A DNA stretch of 61,250 nucleotides. Origin: Gammaproteobacteria bacterium. Its GTDB lineage: Bacteria > Pseudomonadota > Gammaproteobacteria > Competibacterales > Competibacteraceae. A program made the translations under genes and the position numbers. Location: positions 1 to 61,250 of the forward strand of contig JACKNE010000019.1 in assembly GCA_024235035.1 (NCBI GenBank), written 5' to 3'. This document shows positions 51,974 to 60,841 of the stretch, one piece after another (the first letter of the stretch is position 1; the number at the start of each line of letters is the position of its first letter). The notes under the pieces are model-generated. The model was not told the DNA's origin and searched no databases. It saw only the letters and a list, made by a program, of their open reading frames with translations.

Positions 51974-53779
51974 ATGCACTCGATCTTACCCTGGTTGACC
52001 CTGACCTTGCTGATGGTGATTGTCATGCTGAGCATGGTGTTGCAGCGCACTCGCCGTGACTGTGTCAGACACAAGCAGGCTGAGGCGTGGCAGGAGTTGG
52101 CGGCGTTGGCTTTTGAAACGGCTGAGGCGATGTTCGTGACTGATCGAAGGGGGATCATCCAACGGGTGAATCCAGCTTTTACCCGGTTGACCGGTTATAC
52201 TGCCGCTGAGGCGATCGGCCAGAACCCAAGCTTGTTGCAGTCCGGGCGGCACGATGCCGCATTCTACGCGGCGCTGTGGCGTGACTTGTTTGTGGAAGGG
52301 CGTTGGGCCGGGGAAATCTGGAACCGGCGCAAGAATGGCGAGATTTATCCCGAGTGGGCTTCCATCACCGCCGTGCGTGACGATACCGGTGAAATCATCC
52401 ATTTCGTCGCCAGCTTCTTCGATCTCAGCAAGCAGAAGGCGGCAGAGGAGGCCCTGCATCGCTTGGCTCACTATGATCCCTTGACCCAGTTGCCCAACCG
52501 GCGCTTGTTTTTCGAGCACCTCAATACTGCCCAGGCCGCCGCCCGGCGCGGCGCGTATCATGGGGCAGTCCTGTTTGTGGATCTGGACGATTTCCGACGC
52601 ATCAGTGATGCCCGAGGTCATGAAACCGGTGATCGGCTGATCCAGGAAGTCGCCGTGCGGTTAACACGCTTCTTGCGGTCGGAAGATATTGTGGCGCATT
52701 TGGGCGGTGATCGATTTGCCGTGCTGCTGATCAAGTTGGCGGATTCGGAAGAAAGCGCGATTCGATTTGCCCGAGGGGTGGCGGAAAAGATCCGTTTGGC
52801 GCTGTCGATGCCGATCCAGCAGCAGGACAATACCTACGTGTTGGGCGCCAGCATCGGTATCACCTTGTTTTCCGGTCAAGAGAAAACCGCAGATGAGCCG
52901 CTCAAGCAGGCTGAAACCGCGTTACACCAGGCCCAGTCTGCCGGACGCAATGCCGTGCGCTTCTTCGAAGCCGCCATGCAGACCGAGGTGGAAACGCGCA
53001 TGGCGCTGGAGGGTGAGATGCGCCGCGCCATTGAGCGAAACGAATTGCGTCTGTACTTGCAACCGCAGGTGGATCGTGAAGGTTACATTATCGGCGCTGA
53101 GGTGTTGCTGCGCTGGCAACATCCCGAACGAGGTCTGGTGCCGCCCGATCATTTCATCCCGCTGGCCGAGGAAACCGGCTTGATCATTGCCATGGGTGAA
53201 TGGGTGTTGTTGGAGATCTGCCGGCTGCTGGCCCGACTGACTGCGGCGGGTCAGCCGCTGCGGCTGGCGGTGAACGTCAGCCCTCGCCAGTTTCGTCAAC
53301 CGCACTTCGCGATCCGAGTCAGAGCGGCGCTGGCCGCCACCCGGGCCGATCCCGCTTGGCTGACCCTCGAAGTGACCGAAGGATTAGCGATTGAAGATCT
53401 CAAAGGTACGATCGCTATCCTGTCCGAATTGAAAGCGCTGGGTCTTCATCTATCCATCGATGATTTCGGCACTGGCTATTCTTCGTTGGCCTATCTCAGT
53501 CGAATGCCGATCGATGAATTGAAGATCGACAAAAGCTTCCTGCGAGGGGTGCCTGATGACTCCCGTAGCGCCGCGTTGGTCGAGGCGATCCTGGCGGTTG
53601 CACGGCATTTACGTCTTTCGGTGGTCGCGGAAGGCGTCGAGACCATCGAGCAAGCTGCTTTTCTAAAAGCCTGTGAGTGCGGTTACTCGCAAGGTTATCT
53701 CTACGGGCGGCCTGAACCGGTGGAGACTTTTCTCCAATCCACCTTACCGGCAAAACGGTTGCCGATCGGTTCCTCTTGA
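51974..53779 (+). CDS. PAS-GGDEF-EAL protein with degenerate GGDEF
   Basis: A 601-residue cyclic-di-GMP protein. One N-terminal membrane helix (WLTLTLLMVIVMLSMVL), a PAS/PAC sensor (about 45-155, FVTDRRGIIQRVNPAFTRLT), a GGDEF domain (about 160-325) and an EAL domain (about 335-590). The cyclase signature reads GGDRF at about 244, with Arg in place of the catalytic Glu, so synthesis of c-di-GMP is unlikely. The EAL domain keeps EVLLRW, LEVTEGLAIED, IDDFGTGYSSLAYLSRMP, LKIDKSFL and VVAEGVET, so phosphodiesterase activity is likely. The GGDRF half may sense GTP. ATG 51974 has AAGGATAAAT before it. Confidence 0.95.
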   Translation: MHSILPWLTLTLLMVIVMLSMVLQRTRRDCVRHKQAEAWQELAALAFETAEAMFVTDRRGIIQRVNPAFTRLTGYTAAEAIGQNPSLLQSGRHDAAFYAALWRDLFVEGRWAGEIWNRRKNGEIYPEWASITAVRDDTGEIIHFVASFFDLSKQKAAEEALHRLAHYDPLTQLPNRRLFFEHLNTAQAAARRGAYHGAVLFVDLDDFRRISDARGHETGDRLIQEVAVRLTRFLRSEDIVAHLGGDRFAVLLIKLADSEESAIRFARGVAEKIRLALSMPIQQQDNTYVLGASIGITLFSGQEKTADEPLKQAETALHQAQSAGRNAVRFFEAAMQTEVETRMALEGEMRRAIERNELRLYLQPQVDREGYIIGAEVLLRWQHPERGLVPPDHFIPLAEETGLIIAMGEWVLLEICRLLARLTAAGQPLRLAVNVSPRQFRQPHFAIRVRAALAATRADPAWLTLEVTEGLAIEDLKGTIAILSELKALGLHLSIDDFGTGYSSLAYLSRMPIDELKIDKSFLRGVPDDSRSAALVEAILAVARHLRLSVVAEGVETIEQAAFLKACECGYSQGYLYGRPEPVETFLQSTLPAKRLPIGSS

Positions 53780-53792
53780 AGCCAAAAAGTTT

Positions 53793-53824
53793 GTTGGGCT
53801 TCGCTACGCTCAGCGCCAACCTAC
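53793..53824. repeat. REP-like palindromic element
   Basis: The stretch GTTGGGCTTCGCTACGCT continues as CAGCGCCAACCTAC. Its outer arms (GTTGG and CCAAC) and inner arms (GCTTCGCTACGC against GCG-rich bases) form an imperfect palindrome of a kind that is dispersed in many proteobacterial genomes. Only one copy is seen here, 14 bp after the EAL gene. Confidence 0.4.
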
Positions 53825-54189
53825 ATTGAGCTTGGGTGGAACACTGGATACCCGGAAACTTTGGATTCAGCACTTGCGCACCAACCAACGGGAAGTGGTG
53901 TCGTTGGGCCGTGGGAGTATCGAGGAAACCCGGCTAGAAGATGTGATAGTCAGCGGTTTGGTGGATTTCGACGATATTTCCTATGATGAACACGCTGACC
54001 AAGAAGCGTACGGAGCTTGACGATTCAAGCGTCATTGCCAAGAAAGAGGCGGCGCTCAAATGGTGCACGAATGCCTCGGACCATGCAGCGAGCTATGGCG
54101 GCAAGCCGTGGCGCTATGTGCTGATTCCACACGACGAGATTATGGAGAACATGACGCTCGACAGTCTGGCAATACGATTCGACAGCTGA
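53825..54189 (+). pseudogene. Remnant of a type III restriction enzyme Res subunit
   Basis: Two fragments in different frames. The first (to about 54000) reads TRLEDVIVSGLVDFDDISYD, then EHAD, and the second (54034-54189) reads KKEAALKWCTNASDHAASYG, GKPWRYVLIPHDEIMENMTL and an end in IRFDS-stop. Both match the C-terminal part of type III Res subunits, with a large deletion and frame change between. No methylase subunit (Mod) or helicase part is in the window. The remnant lies against the 3' end of ssrA. Assignment is from remembered family sequences. Confidence 0.65.
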
Positions 54190-54220
54190 GACGGGTGCTC
54201 TGTGGTGGAAGGAAAAACCA

Positions 54221-54248
54221 AATAAAAAGCCCGCAATTAGGCGAGCTT
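54221..54248 (-). terminator. Rho-independent terminator of ssrA
   Basis: On the minus strand AAGCTCGC pairs with GCGGGCTT (8 bp, one G-U) around CTAATT, followed by TTTTTATTT. It lies 22 bp after the tmRNA 3' end. Confidence 0.9.
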
Positions 54249-54270
54249 TAGGGGGTTACTGAATGTTGAA

Positions 54271-54640
54271 TGGTGGAGGCGGGGGGAATCGAACCCCCGT
54301 CCGCAGATCCTCCGCCTTTGGCCCTACATGCTTAGCCTGATCTTTGATTTAACCTTTCGCAACCCGACCGGCAGGGCGGCGAACGGCGGTTCCGGTTAGG
54401 TTTTAACGCCTCTCCCCCGGACAAGTTTGGCGCGAGCTTGTGTTAGTCGACCTTTGAAACGCCCCGAAAGGCTCCGGACCTCACAAGCAAGTTCCGGTCA
54501 AAGGCTAGCGGGCTTTAAGCCGCCAGAGCGTAGCTGTCGTCGTTGGCAACTATATTTTGCAGCAAGATTAACGAGGCTAGCTGCATCCTCGACATGCGCC
54601 TTGGGTTTTGCAATCCACGTCGAAACCCGGAATCGCCCCC
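54271..54640 (-). ncRNA. ssrA: tmRNA (transfer-messenger RNA)
   Basis: 370 nt on the minus strand. The tRNA-like acceptor GGGGGCG (from 54640) pairs with CGCCTCC before ACCA (54271). The T-arm GGTTCGATTCC-type sequence and the GATTCCGGGTTTCGACGTGG start are typical. The tag frame at 54547-54515 reads ANDDSYALAA-stop. GC-rich pseudoknot helices follow. It rescues ribosomes stalled on broken messages, together with SmpB and RNase R (rnr at 30719). Confidence 0.97.
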
Positions 54641-54874
54641 ATTGGGTAACCCACTATGATAGTCCAGTGACGGGAAAGTTCCATGAGTTTGGCTGAACTT
54701 TTAGGAATTCTCATTGAGAGTGCTGACTCAGAAATTACCGCTTTCGTGCCCAACCGATTACCCATATATTGCAACGAAACATAACAGCCTATTGATATGA
54801 CTATGTTTTTTCTTTGAACATCAAATTTTGGTAGCTATTTTAGGTTTCCGATAATGTCTAATGAATAAATCTAA

Positions 54875-55270
54875 TTAATGACCAAGCGCGCTACGTGCTT
54901 TTTTTAATATGGAAGTCAATAATTTAATTAGTACTATAAAAGAAATAGCAATGATCTCAGCAATTAACTTATCCCCAATTAACTCAAAACTAGAATAAAA
55001 TAATACCATACTATATATCAAAGGCATATCCAGATATGAAGGCTTATCTTGATTTTTAATAGTATAGTGTAGGCCCATAGAAAACAAAAATAAACAGTAT
55101 ATATATTTGAATATTACAGGCTCATTTAAAAGATCATCTAGCAACACTGATAATTCATAAACGATAAAAATAATAATTACTAATGAACCAATTTTTTCAC
55201 GATTGACAGTATTTAATTCTTTATAGTTTAATAAGAAATAACAGGTAACTATTACAACTAGATATCCCAT
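54875..55270 (-). CDS. Small AT-rich integral membrane protein, candidate immunity protein
   Basis: A 131-residue protein with about four hydrophobic helices (MGYLVVIVTCYFLLNY, SLVIIIFIVYELSVLL, FKYIYCLFLFSMGLHY, LIAEIIAISFIVLIKLLT) and a basic tail KKARSALGH. I recognise no family. Codons and base composition are clearly more AT-rich than in nearly all other genes of the window, matching only the last 340 bp of the gene in front. ATG 55270 has AGGT seven bases upstream and lies 8 bp behind that gene's stop; a TTG at 55294 overlaps it. The arrangement suggests an immunity or accessory partner of the preceding large protein, which is inference. Confidence 0.7.
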   Translation of the reverse strand: MGYLVVIVTCYFLLNYKELNTVNREKIGSLVIIIFIVYELSVLLDDLLNEPVIFKYIYCLFLFSMGLHYTIKNQDKPSYLDMPLIYSMVLFYSSFELIGDKLIAEIIAISFIVLIKLLTSILKKARSALGH

Positions 55271-55278
55271 GTTTTTAC

Positions 55279-58200
55279 CTATTGACTCGAACAATCACCA
55301 GCGCTAGGCATTTCAGTAGCTGACCATTGATTTAGGATTGCTGTTGTTAAAATAAGAGCAGAAATTATTTTCGAAGCCGTATTTTTGATAAGCTCATACA
55401 ATCCATAAGATATAGTGGAAAATCCAGCAAAATAAAGTACACCTGTGAAAAAACAAGCCGGATCAAATTCATTTAATGCTATAAGTATAGATGCCTTATG
55501 GAGTATCGTAATAATGCTTATGAGTACGAGCAGCAATGGCAAAAAACCATTGATGCCAAGAAAAGGAACCAGCGTTCCAAATAAGAAGGTAGAAATGAAT
55601 TGCCCTCCTAAATAAAAGCTTCCCCCATTTCCCCCACCGCCGATCTTGTACGCCCCGCTACCAGTCTCGGGATCAAAGAGGATGTAACCGGCACCTGACC
55701 AACCCGGTACGCTGACGGCATCGGTGTGGGTGATGACCTCCAGGCCGACGGCCAGGGCGCTGTGGATTTCAGCCAGTGTCTCGGGGTGATGGTGAATGTT
55801 GGGAAGGGTCGTGGTTTGATTCGCTGGTGTGATGTGATAAATCCGCTGTCCCTGTGCATTCGCCTTGGCCAGGGCCTTGACCGCTGAGATGGCCTCACCG
55901 GGATTTTCTGGGGTGACGAACATCTGCTCGGGAATAGCATGTTCCAAGGCGGAGGACAGCAATCCCACTTGCAGATTGAGACTCTTGAGCTGAACGGGGT
56001 CGATTTGATGGGTGCCCAACTGCCGGGCGATGCGGATGTTCATCACGGCCCCACCGACATTCAGGGCGCGTGGGAAACCGAAGAAGTAGTCGACGGTCGG
56101 CTCATAGCCGTAACTGCCATAGCCAAAGGCCAGCTGATGCGTGGCCCGTTGAGGCAGGGCCAGGAGGTGGCTCAGCCCAGTGTATTGGGCGAAATAGCCC
56201 AAACCCCCCGCTTGGAAGAGATCGCCGAGCACGTCTTCCCGGGTCAGGCTGGCGATCAAGGCGGAATCGCCGGATTCCAGGGTGCTCTTAGTGGCTTCCA
56301 GGCGTTGCTGGAGGGCTTGCAACCGTCCCGGCGAGACACTTCCACCGATCACGGGCAAATTCAGGTAGGACCCGGCGATGACTTTGTATGCATACGGTGG
56401 ATCGGTGACGCCGGGATGAGCGGTTTGGTACAGCAGCGATAACTCTTCGCCCAGCGTCAGCGCGGCCCCTTGCTTCAGCAGCGTGCCATTGAGCCGTAGT
56501 TCCGGGATGACTCGAATCAGATAAGCCGGGATGCTGCTGGGCAGTTGCGCGGGATCGGTGATCTCCCCCTCCGGCAACAAAGCGAGCAAGGTTTGTTCGT
56601 CGGCGGCCGTGGCCGGTTTGAACGAGAGCGTGAGCTTCTGGTTATTGACCTGCGCCCAGGGCAAGGTGATGGGATCGACCAGATCGCCCAAGGCATCACG
56701 CTGGAAGGCGATCTGCATGTGGTGTTGCAAGGCGGAAGGTAGCGCGCCATAGCGCGCGCCGATTACCCGAGGCGGATAAGGTAAGCCCGTAGGCAGCACC
56801 GGGGATGCTTGGATGATCGTCTTGCGTCCCCCGATCACGTCGCCCACGGTCGGGTCGGTGAGGTGTTCATCAAGGTACTGTTGCAGCGCGGTTTGCGCTT
56901 GATGCTGGGCTTGTTCCAGGATCGTGGGATCGAAGCCTGTCACCCAGGACTCGGGGTCGTTCACAGTACCGCTGTCTACAAAGGATTGCGCCAGATGTTC
57001 GGGATTGAGGCCGGCGATATGCAGGATATCCAGCCCCTGAAGATGCGTGTACTGTTTGAAACTAGGGTCGAGGGCCACCCAGGTGTCGGCGGCTTGGTTG
57101 ACCGTACCACGGGAGGGATAAAAGTCGAGGGCCGCCTCCACCCACACGTGCTCCAACCGGACGTGGGTGATCTGCCCACCGCGGAGCACGCTCGTGATGG
57201 GAATGCCGCCCCGACTGGCAAAGTCGATCGCGGCGGCGACGTCCGCGAAATCCCCCGCCCAGTTCTGGAAGCGTTCGGCGGGCAGTTCGATCGTGCCATG
57301 CACGTAGCGCGCGGGAATCCCGGAGGCCCGCAGCAGGGCGATCAACAGACTAGCGATGTCCAGGGCGTTGCCGCGTTGGCTGCTCAAGGTCAGGTCGGCG
57401 CTTTGATAGGCGCCCCAACTGGGTAGCCACGCCACGGTGTTGCGCACCCAGTTGTAAATTTGGATCGGGTCCTGGTTCAGCTCGGCGGCTTTGGCTTGGA
57501 TCGCTTCGCTCAGAGTGACTTCCACGGTCGCGGCCCGATAGGCGGGGTCTTCGGCCCCCGGTAGCCCGTCCAGTTGGAAATCGCCCAGCGCCGCCAGACG
57601 GAGCGGCGGATGACTGCGCAACCCCGCCTGGAGGAACGCAGCCGGTGTGTCCTTGGGAGTCCGTGCCGGGTCCGCTGGCAGGGTTTGGTTGGGTAAGTCG
57701 TGCGGATCGAGGGGTTGCGGGGGGCGTGCATTCGGGTGCGCACGCAGTTGGGCTAATGCGGCCTGAACCGCCTGCAGCCGTTCGCTCGCGTCCAGGCTCG
57801 TTTCAAGGTCAGTCAATAAACCCAGCAACCGCCCCAGCTCGGCGCGGTAAGTGGCCACCATGGCGTCATGGCGCGCTAGAATCGCCGCCGGTACCTGCTG
57901 GTCCACCAGCCGTATACGCACTTGGGTAAAGTGTTCCAGCACATCGGCGTCCAGAGTTTCCAGTTGCCGCCGGAGTTCCGCCACCGCATCCACGTCCACA
58001 GCGCTCGCATCCGCAGCAGTTGGCGCTTGGTGTGTCAACGCACGTTCCTGCGTCTCCAGGTGACGCTCTAGGTGCTTTAGAACCGACGCAAATCGGGCCT
58101 CGGCCCGGCGCTCAGCAGGAATTTCAGAGAAGTGGGTAGCTCTTAGGGCAAAGGCCGGTTCATCCGCCCATTGTTGGGCCGCCATGACCGTCGGTGTGAG

Positions 58201-58293
58201 AATCTGCATCGTGAATGCCACACTCACCATCAGCGCCATCCAGCGAACCCATCCACCCCCTCGATGCATCACCGTTATCCCATAACTCCGCAT
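55279..58293 (-). CDS. Large exported transglutaminase-like protein with AT-rich hydrophobic tail
   Basis: A protein of about 1005 residues. After a signal (WMALMVSVAFTMQILTPTVM) comes a long helical Ala/Leu/Arg-rich region (about 40-200). The transglutaminase-like core has SQRGNALDIASLLIALLRAS, GIPARYVHGTIELPAE, HVWVEAALDFYPSRG (His about 382) and WVALDPSFKQY (Asp about 408). In the Cys position there is Ala310 (GNALD), so no classic transglutaminase or protease activity is expected. A long unrecognised middle is followed by a junction motif, LFDPETGSGAYKIGGGGNGG (55613-55672). From there the last 112 residues are encoded by AT-rich DNA and form about three membrane helices (FLFGTLVPFLGINGFLPLLL and others). 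Starts at 58269, 58293 and 58332 are all possible. Confidence 0.8.
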   Translation of the reverse strand: MRSYGITVMHRGGGWVRWMALMVSVAFTMQILTPTVMAAQQWADEPAFALRATHFSEIPAERRAEARFASVLKHLERHLETQERALTHQAPTAADASAVDVDAVAELRRQLETLDADVLEHFTQVRIRLVDQQVPAAILARHDAMVATYRAELGRLLGLLTDLETSLDASERLQAVQAALAQLRAHPNARPPQPLDPHDLPNQTLPADPARTPKDTPAAFLQAGLRSHPPLRLAALGDFQLDGLPGAEDPAYRAATVEVTLSEAIQAKAAELNQDPIQIYNWVRNTVAWLPSWGAYQSADLTLSSQRGNALDIASLLIALLRASGIPARYVHGTIELPAERFQNWAGDFADVAAAIDFASRGGIPITSVLRGGQITHVRLEHVWVEAALDFYPSRGTVNQAADTWVALDPSFKQYTHLQGLDILHIAGLNPEHLAQSFVDSGTVNDPESWVTGFDPTILEQAQHQAQTALQQYLDEHLTDPTVGDVIGGRKTIIQASPVLPTGLPYPPRVIGARYGALPSALQHHMQIAFQRDALGDLVDPITLPWAQVNNQKLTLSFKPATAADEQTLLALLPEGEITDPAQLPSSIPAYLIRVIPELRLNGTLLKQGAALTLGEELSLLYQTAHPGVTDPPYAYKVIAGSYLNLPVIGGSVSPGRLQALQQRLEATKSTLESGDSALIASLTREDVLGDLFQAGGLGYFAQYTGLSHLLALPQRATHQLAFGYGSYGYEPTVDYFFGFPRALNVGGAVMNIRIARQLGTHQIDPVQLKSLNLQVGLLSSALEHAIPEQMFVTPENPGEAISAVKALAKANAQGQRIYHITPANQTTTLPNIHHHPETLAEIHSALAVGLEVITHTDAVSVPGWSGAGYILFDPETGSGAYKIGGGGNGGSFYLGGQFISTFLFGTLVPFLGINGFLPLLLVLISIITILHKASILIALNEFDPACFFTGVLYFAGFSTISYGLYELIKNTASKIISALILTTAILNQWSATEMPSAGDCSSQ

Positions 58294-58612
58294 GCATTTA
58301 TCCCGGTCTAAGTGCTTGGCAATCGCCAGCAACTCGATTTCACCACGGCTGGCCAGAGTGTCGAGCGGCGGAAAGCATGCCTCGCTCGAAAATGCTCCAT
58401 TGCCTAAGCAAATACATGACCAAGTAAAGACAATAACTTGATATTTTAATCATATCAATACTATAGATAAATGATGGGGCCATGCTGAAAAGATGGCGAT
58501 GTTTCAATATGAAACAAAAAAATTTCAATGTACTTATAGTTGAAATAAGGGAGAGGCGATTGTCGAGATTAGGATCTCGACACACTCATCCCATCGCACC
58601 GCCATGCAACCA
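58294..58612. other. Intergenic region between the transglutaminase-like gene and ybhR
   Basis: About 320 bp, partly AT-rich (58420-58560). An 81-codon frame on the minus strand (58585-58340) lacks a ribosome-binding site and any recognisable sequence. I see no RNA gene or clear terminator. Confidence 0.5.
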
Positions 58613-59725
58613 TCATTGCAAGCGGTTGCGCACCAGAACCGTCGCCGTCGTCAGCGTCACCAGAGCCGTCGCTGCCATTGGCCAGGCTTGGGCGACGACA
58701 TCTGCGACTGGCAACGCTTTTACGAATGTGCCCTGCACGATGATCAGGAAATGCGTCAGCGGGATCGCCTCAGCCACCCACTGCAAGAGCGTCGGCATGT
58801 TTTCCACCGGCGTGGCGAATCCCGACATCAGAATCATCGGCACGCCGGTTGCGAAAGCGCCCAGGATAGCCTGTTGCTGCGTGGCGCAGATGGAGGAGAT
58901 CATCAACCCCAACCCCACGATGGACAAAATGAACAGCAGCATCGTCAGGAACAAGAGTCCTAGGGAACCTGTGAAAGGAATGCCAAAGGCAAATACGCCA
59001 GCTCCGACCATCAACATTCCCAGCGTCGTGCCGATGACCAGTGCCGGTGCGGCTTTGGCGGCGATGATTTCCATCGGCGTCGTGGGTGAAACGAGCAACT
59101 GGTCGAAGGTACCCAGTTCGCGTTCGCGCGCGATGGACAGCGCTGTGACGATGAGGGAGGTAAACATCGCTAAGGTGCCGGCCAAACTGGGTACGATGAA
59201 CCAACGGTAGATCAGATTCGGGTTGAACCAGTGCCGAATGGCTAGCCTATCGCTGCCAGGGTAAACGCTAGCTTGAAGCGTTGCACCCAGGTTACTGGCG
59301 ATGCTCTCCACATAACGGAGCGCCACTTGCCCGGAGTTGGCGCGACGACCGTCGACGATCACTTGCAGCGGTGCGGGCCGGCCCGCGACCACATCACGCG
59401 AGAAGGTCTCCGGTATGTCGATAGCCAGAAGCACCTGCCGCCGCTCGATCGCCTCTTGCAATCGCTGTGGGTTTGGCACGCTCACCAGGCGTCCGACGAA
59501 CGTGGCGGCGCCGATGCTGGCGACCAGCTCCTGCGACCAGCGTCCGCCGTCGCGATCATAAACGGCGATGGAAACATTGCGCACTTCGAGCGTCGCTGCG
59601 AACGAGAAGAGAAGCAACTGCATCAGCGGTGGCCCGATGAGGATGGCGCGAGCTCGTCGGTCCCGCAGGATGCTGAGCAGTTCCTTGATGATCTGCGCAC
59701 GCAGTCGTGGCCAGGATAGATGCAT
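58613..59725 (-). CDS. ybhR: ABC transporter permease, YbhR-like
   Basis: A 370-residue ABC-2 type permease. The N-terminal helix (ARAILIGPPLMQLLLFSFAA) is followed by a large extracytoplasmic domain (about 45-175; QVIVDGRRANSGQVALRYVE) and five C-terminal helices with VTALSIARERELGTFDQLLV, SPTTPMEIIAAKAAPALVIG and LMISSICATQQQAILGAFAT. Closely follows E. coli YbhR in layout. The YbhFSR complex exports drugs or dyes and has been linked to Na+ or Li+ efflux. It starts 3 bp after the stop of ybhS. Confidence 0.92.
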   Translation of the reverse strand: MHLSWPRLRAQIIKELLSILRDRRARAILIGPPLMQLLLFSFAATLEVRNVSIAVYDRDGGRWSQELVASIGAATFVGRLVSVPNPQRLQEAIERRQVLLAIDIPETFSRDVVAGRPAPLQVIVDGRRANSGQVALRYVESIASNLGATLQASVYPGSDRLAIRHWFNPNLIYRWFIVPSLAGTLAMFTSLIVTALSIARERELGTFDQLLVSPTTPMEIIAAKAAPALVIGTTLGMLMVGAGVFAFGIPFTGSLGLLFLTMLLFILSIVGLGLMISSICATQQQAILGAFATGVPMILMSGFATPVENMPTLLQWVAEAIPLTHFLIIVQGTFVKALPVADVVAQAWPMAATALVTLTTATVLVRNRLQ

Positions 59726-59728
59726 GTT

Positions 59729-60841
59729 TCAGGTGTCCAGGCTCTTGCGGGTCTTGGCTTTGGCCAGGGCAAAGAATACTGCCCCAATAGCCAACATCGC
59801 CGCCATGTTCGGGAGCATCACGGCCCACAGGTCACCCGCCAGGAAAACGGTCTGCAACGAGGCAATGTAGTGGCGTGCGGGTACCACGTAGGTGATGACA
59901 CGAATGGGTGCAGGCATCGAATCGATCTCGAACAGAAAGCCCGAGAGCAGGAAGGCCGGTAGAAAACCGGAGAAGAGCGCCGCTTGGGCGGCGATGAACT
60001 GGTTTTTCGCCAGAGCGGAAATCATCAGTCCCTGCCCCAAGGCGGGCACGAGGAACACCGCGGACAGCAGCAACAAGGTGCACCAGGAGCCGCGCAGTGG
60101 CACGTCGAAGACAAAGACTGCCAGCAAAGCCGACCCCAATGTGGCCAGCAACCCCAGTACAAAGTAGGGTAGCAACTTGCCGAGCAGAATTTCGGCGACT
60201 CGCGTCGGCGTTGAAAGCAAGGCTTCCATGGTCCCGCGCTCCCACTCCCGAGCGACCACCAGCGCCGTGAGCAACGTACCGATCATCGTCATGATGATGG
60301 CGATAGCGCCGGGGATGAGAAATCGGCGGCTTTCGATCTCGGGGTTGAACCAGAAGCGCGAACGCACCTCGACCACGGGCGGTGTGCGTTGCGCAACCCG
60401 GTTGGCCAGCCACTGAGTGATGACGCCTTGCGCATATCCGGCTACGAAGCCTGCCGTGTTGGGTTGCGAACCATCGGTGATGACTTGCACGAGTGCGCCC
60501 GGCGCGTTGGAGGCCAGCCGACGTTCAAAATCCTGAGGGATGACGACGTAGCCTTTGAGCCGACCCGATACCACATCACCGGCAACTTCTCGCCGATCCC
60601 GCGCCGGGGTGACCTGAAAATACCGGGTTCCACTGAAAGCGGCGGCGAGCGCTTGGGCAGCGGCGCCATCCGCTTCCAATACCACGCCGATAGACACCTG
60701 GCGGATGTCCAATGAAACGGCATAGGCGAACAGGAACAGCAGGATCACCGGCAATACAAAGGCAATCAGGAAGGTCGAGGGATCGCGGATGACCTGAAGG
60801 CTTTCCTTGCGCACCAGCGCAGTCAGCCTCCGCAGGTTCAT
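59729..60841 (-). CDS. ybhS: ABC transporter permease, YbhS-like
   Basis: A 370-residue ABC-2 permease, the second half of the membrane complex. It resembles YbhS along its whole length: RDPSTFLIAFVLPVILLFLF, QVITDGSQPNTAGFVAGYAQ, IIMTMIGTLLTALVVAREWE, RGTMEALLSTPTRVAEILLG and LLSGFLFEIDSMPAPIRVIT. ATG 60841 overlaps the stop of ybhF by 4 bp (ATGA). Confidence 0.93.
   Translation of the reverse strand: MNLRRLTALVRKESLQVIRDPSTFLIAFVLPVILLFLFAYAVSLDIRQVSIGVVLEADGAAAQALAAAFSGTRYFQVTPARDRREVAGDVVSGRLKGYVVIPQDFERRLASNAPGALVQVITDGSQPNTAGFVAGYAQGVITQWLANRVAQRTPPVVEVRSRFWFNPEIESRRFLIPGAIAIIMTMIGTLLTALVVAREWERGTMEALLSTPTRVAEILLGKLLPYFVLGLLATLGSALLAVFVFDVPLRGSWCTLLLLSAVFLVPALGQGLMISALAKNQFIAAQAALFSGFLPAFLLSGFLFEIDSMPAPIRVITYVVPARHYIASLQTVFLAGDLWAVMLPNMAAMLAIGAVFFALAKAKTRKSLDT

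Noticed and set aside
54577..54774. 65-codon frame across the ssrA 5' end
   Set aside because: It overlaps the tmRNA and has no coding features.
58340..58585. 81-codon minus-strand frame before the transglutaminase-like gene
   Set aside because: No ribosome-binding site, runs across AT-rich intergenic DNA and has no recognisable domain.
58482..59210. 242-codon + strand frame over ybhR
   Set aside because: It is antisense to a well-recognised permease and lacks any motif.
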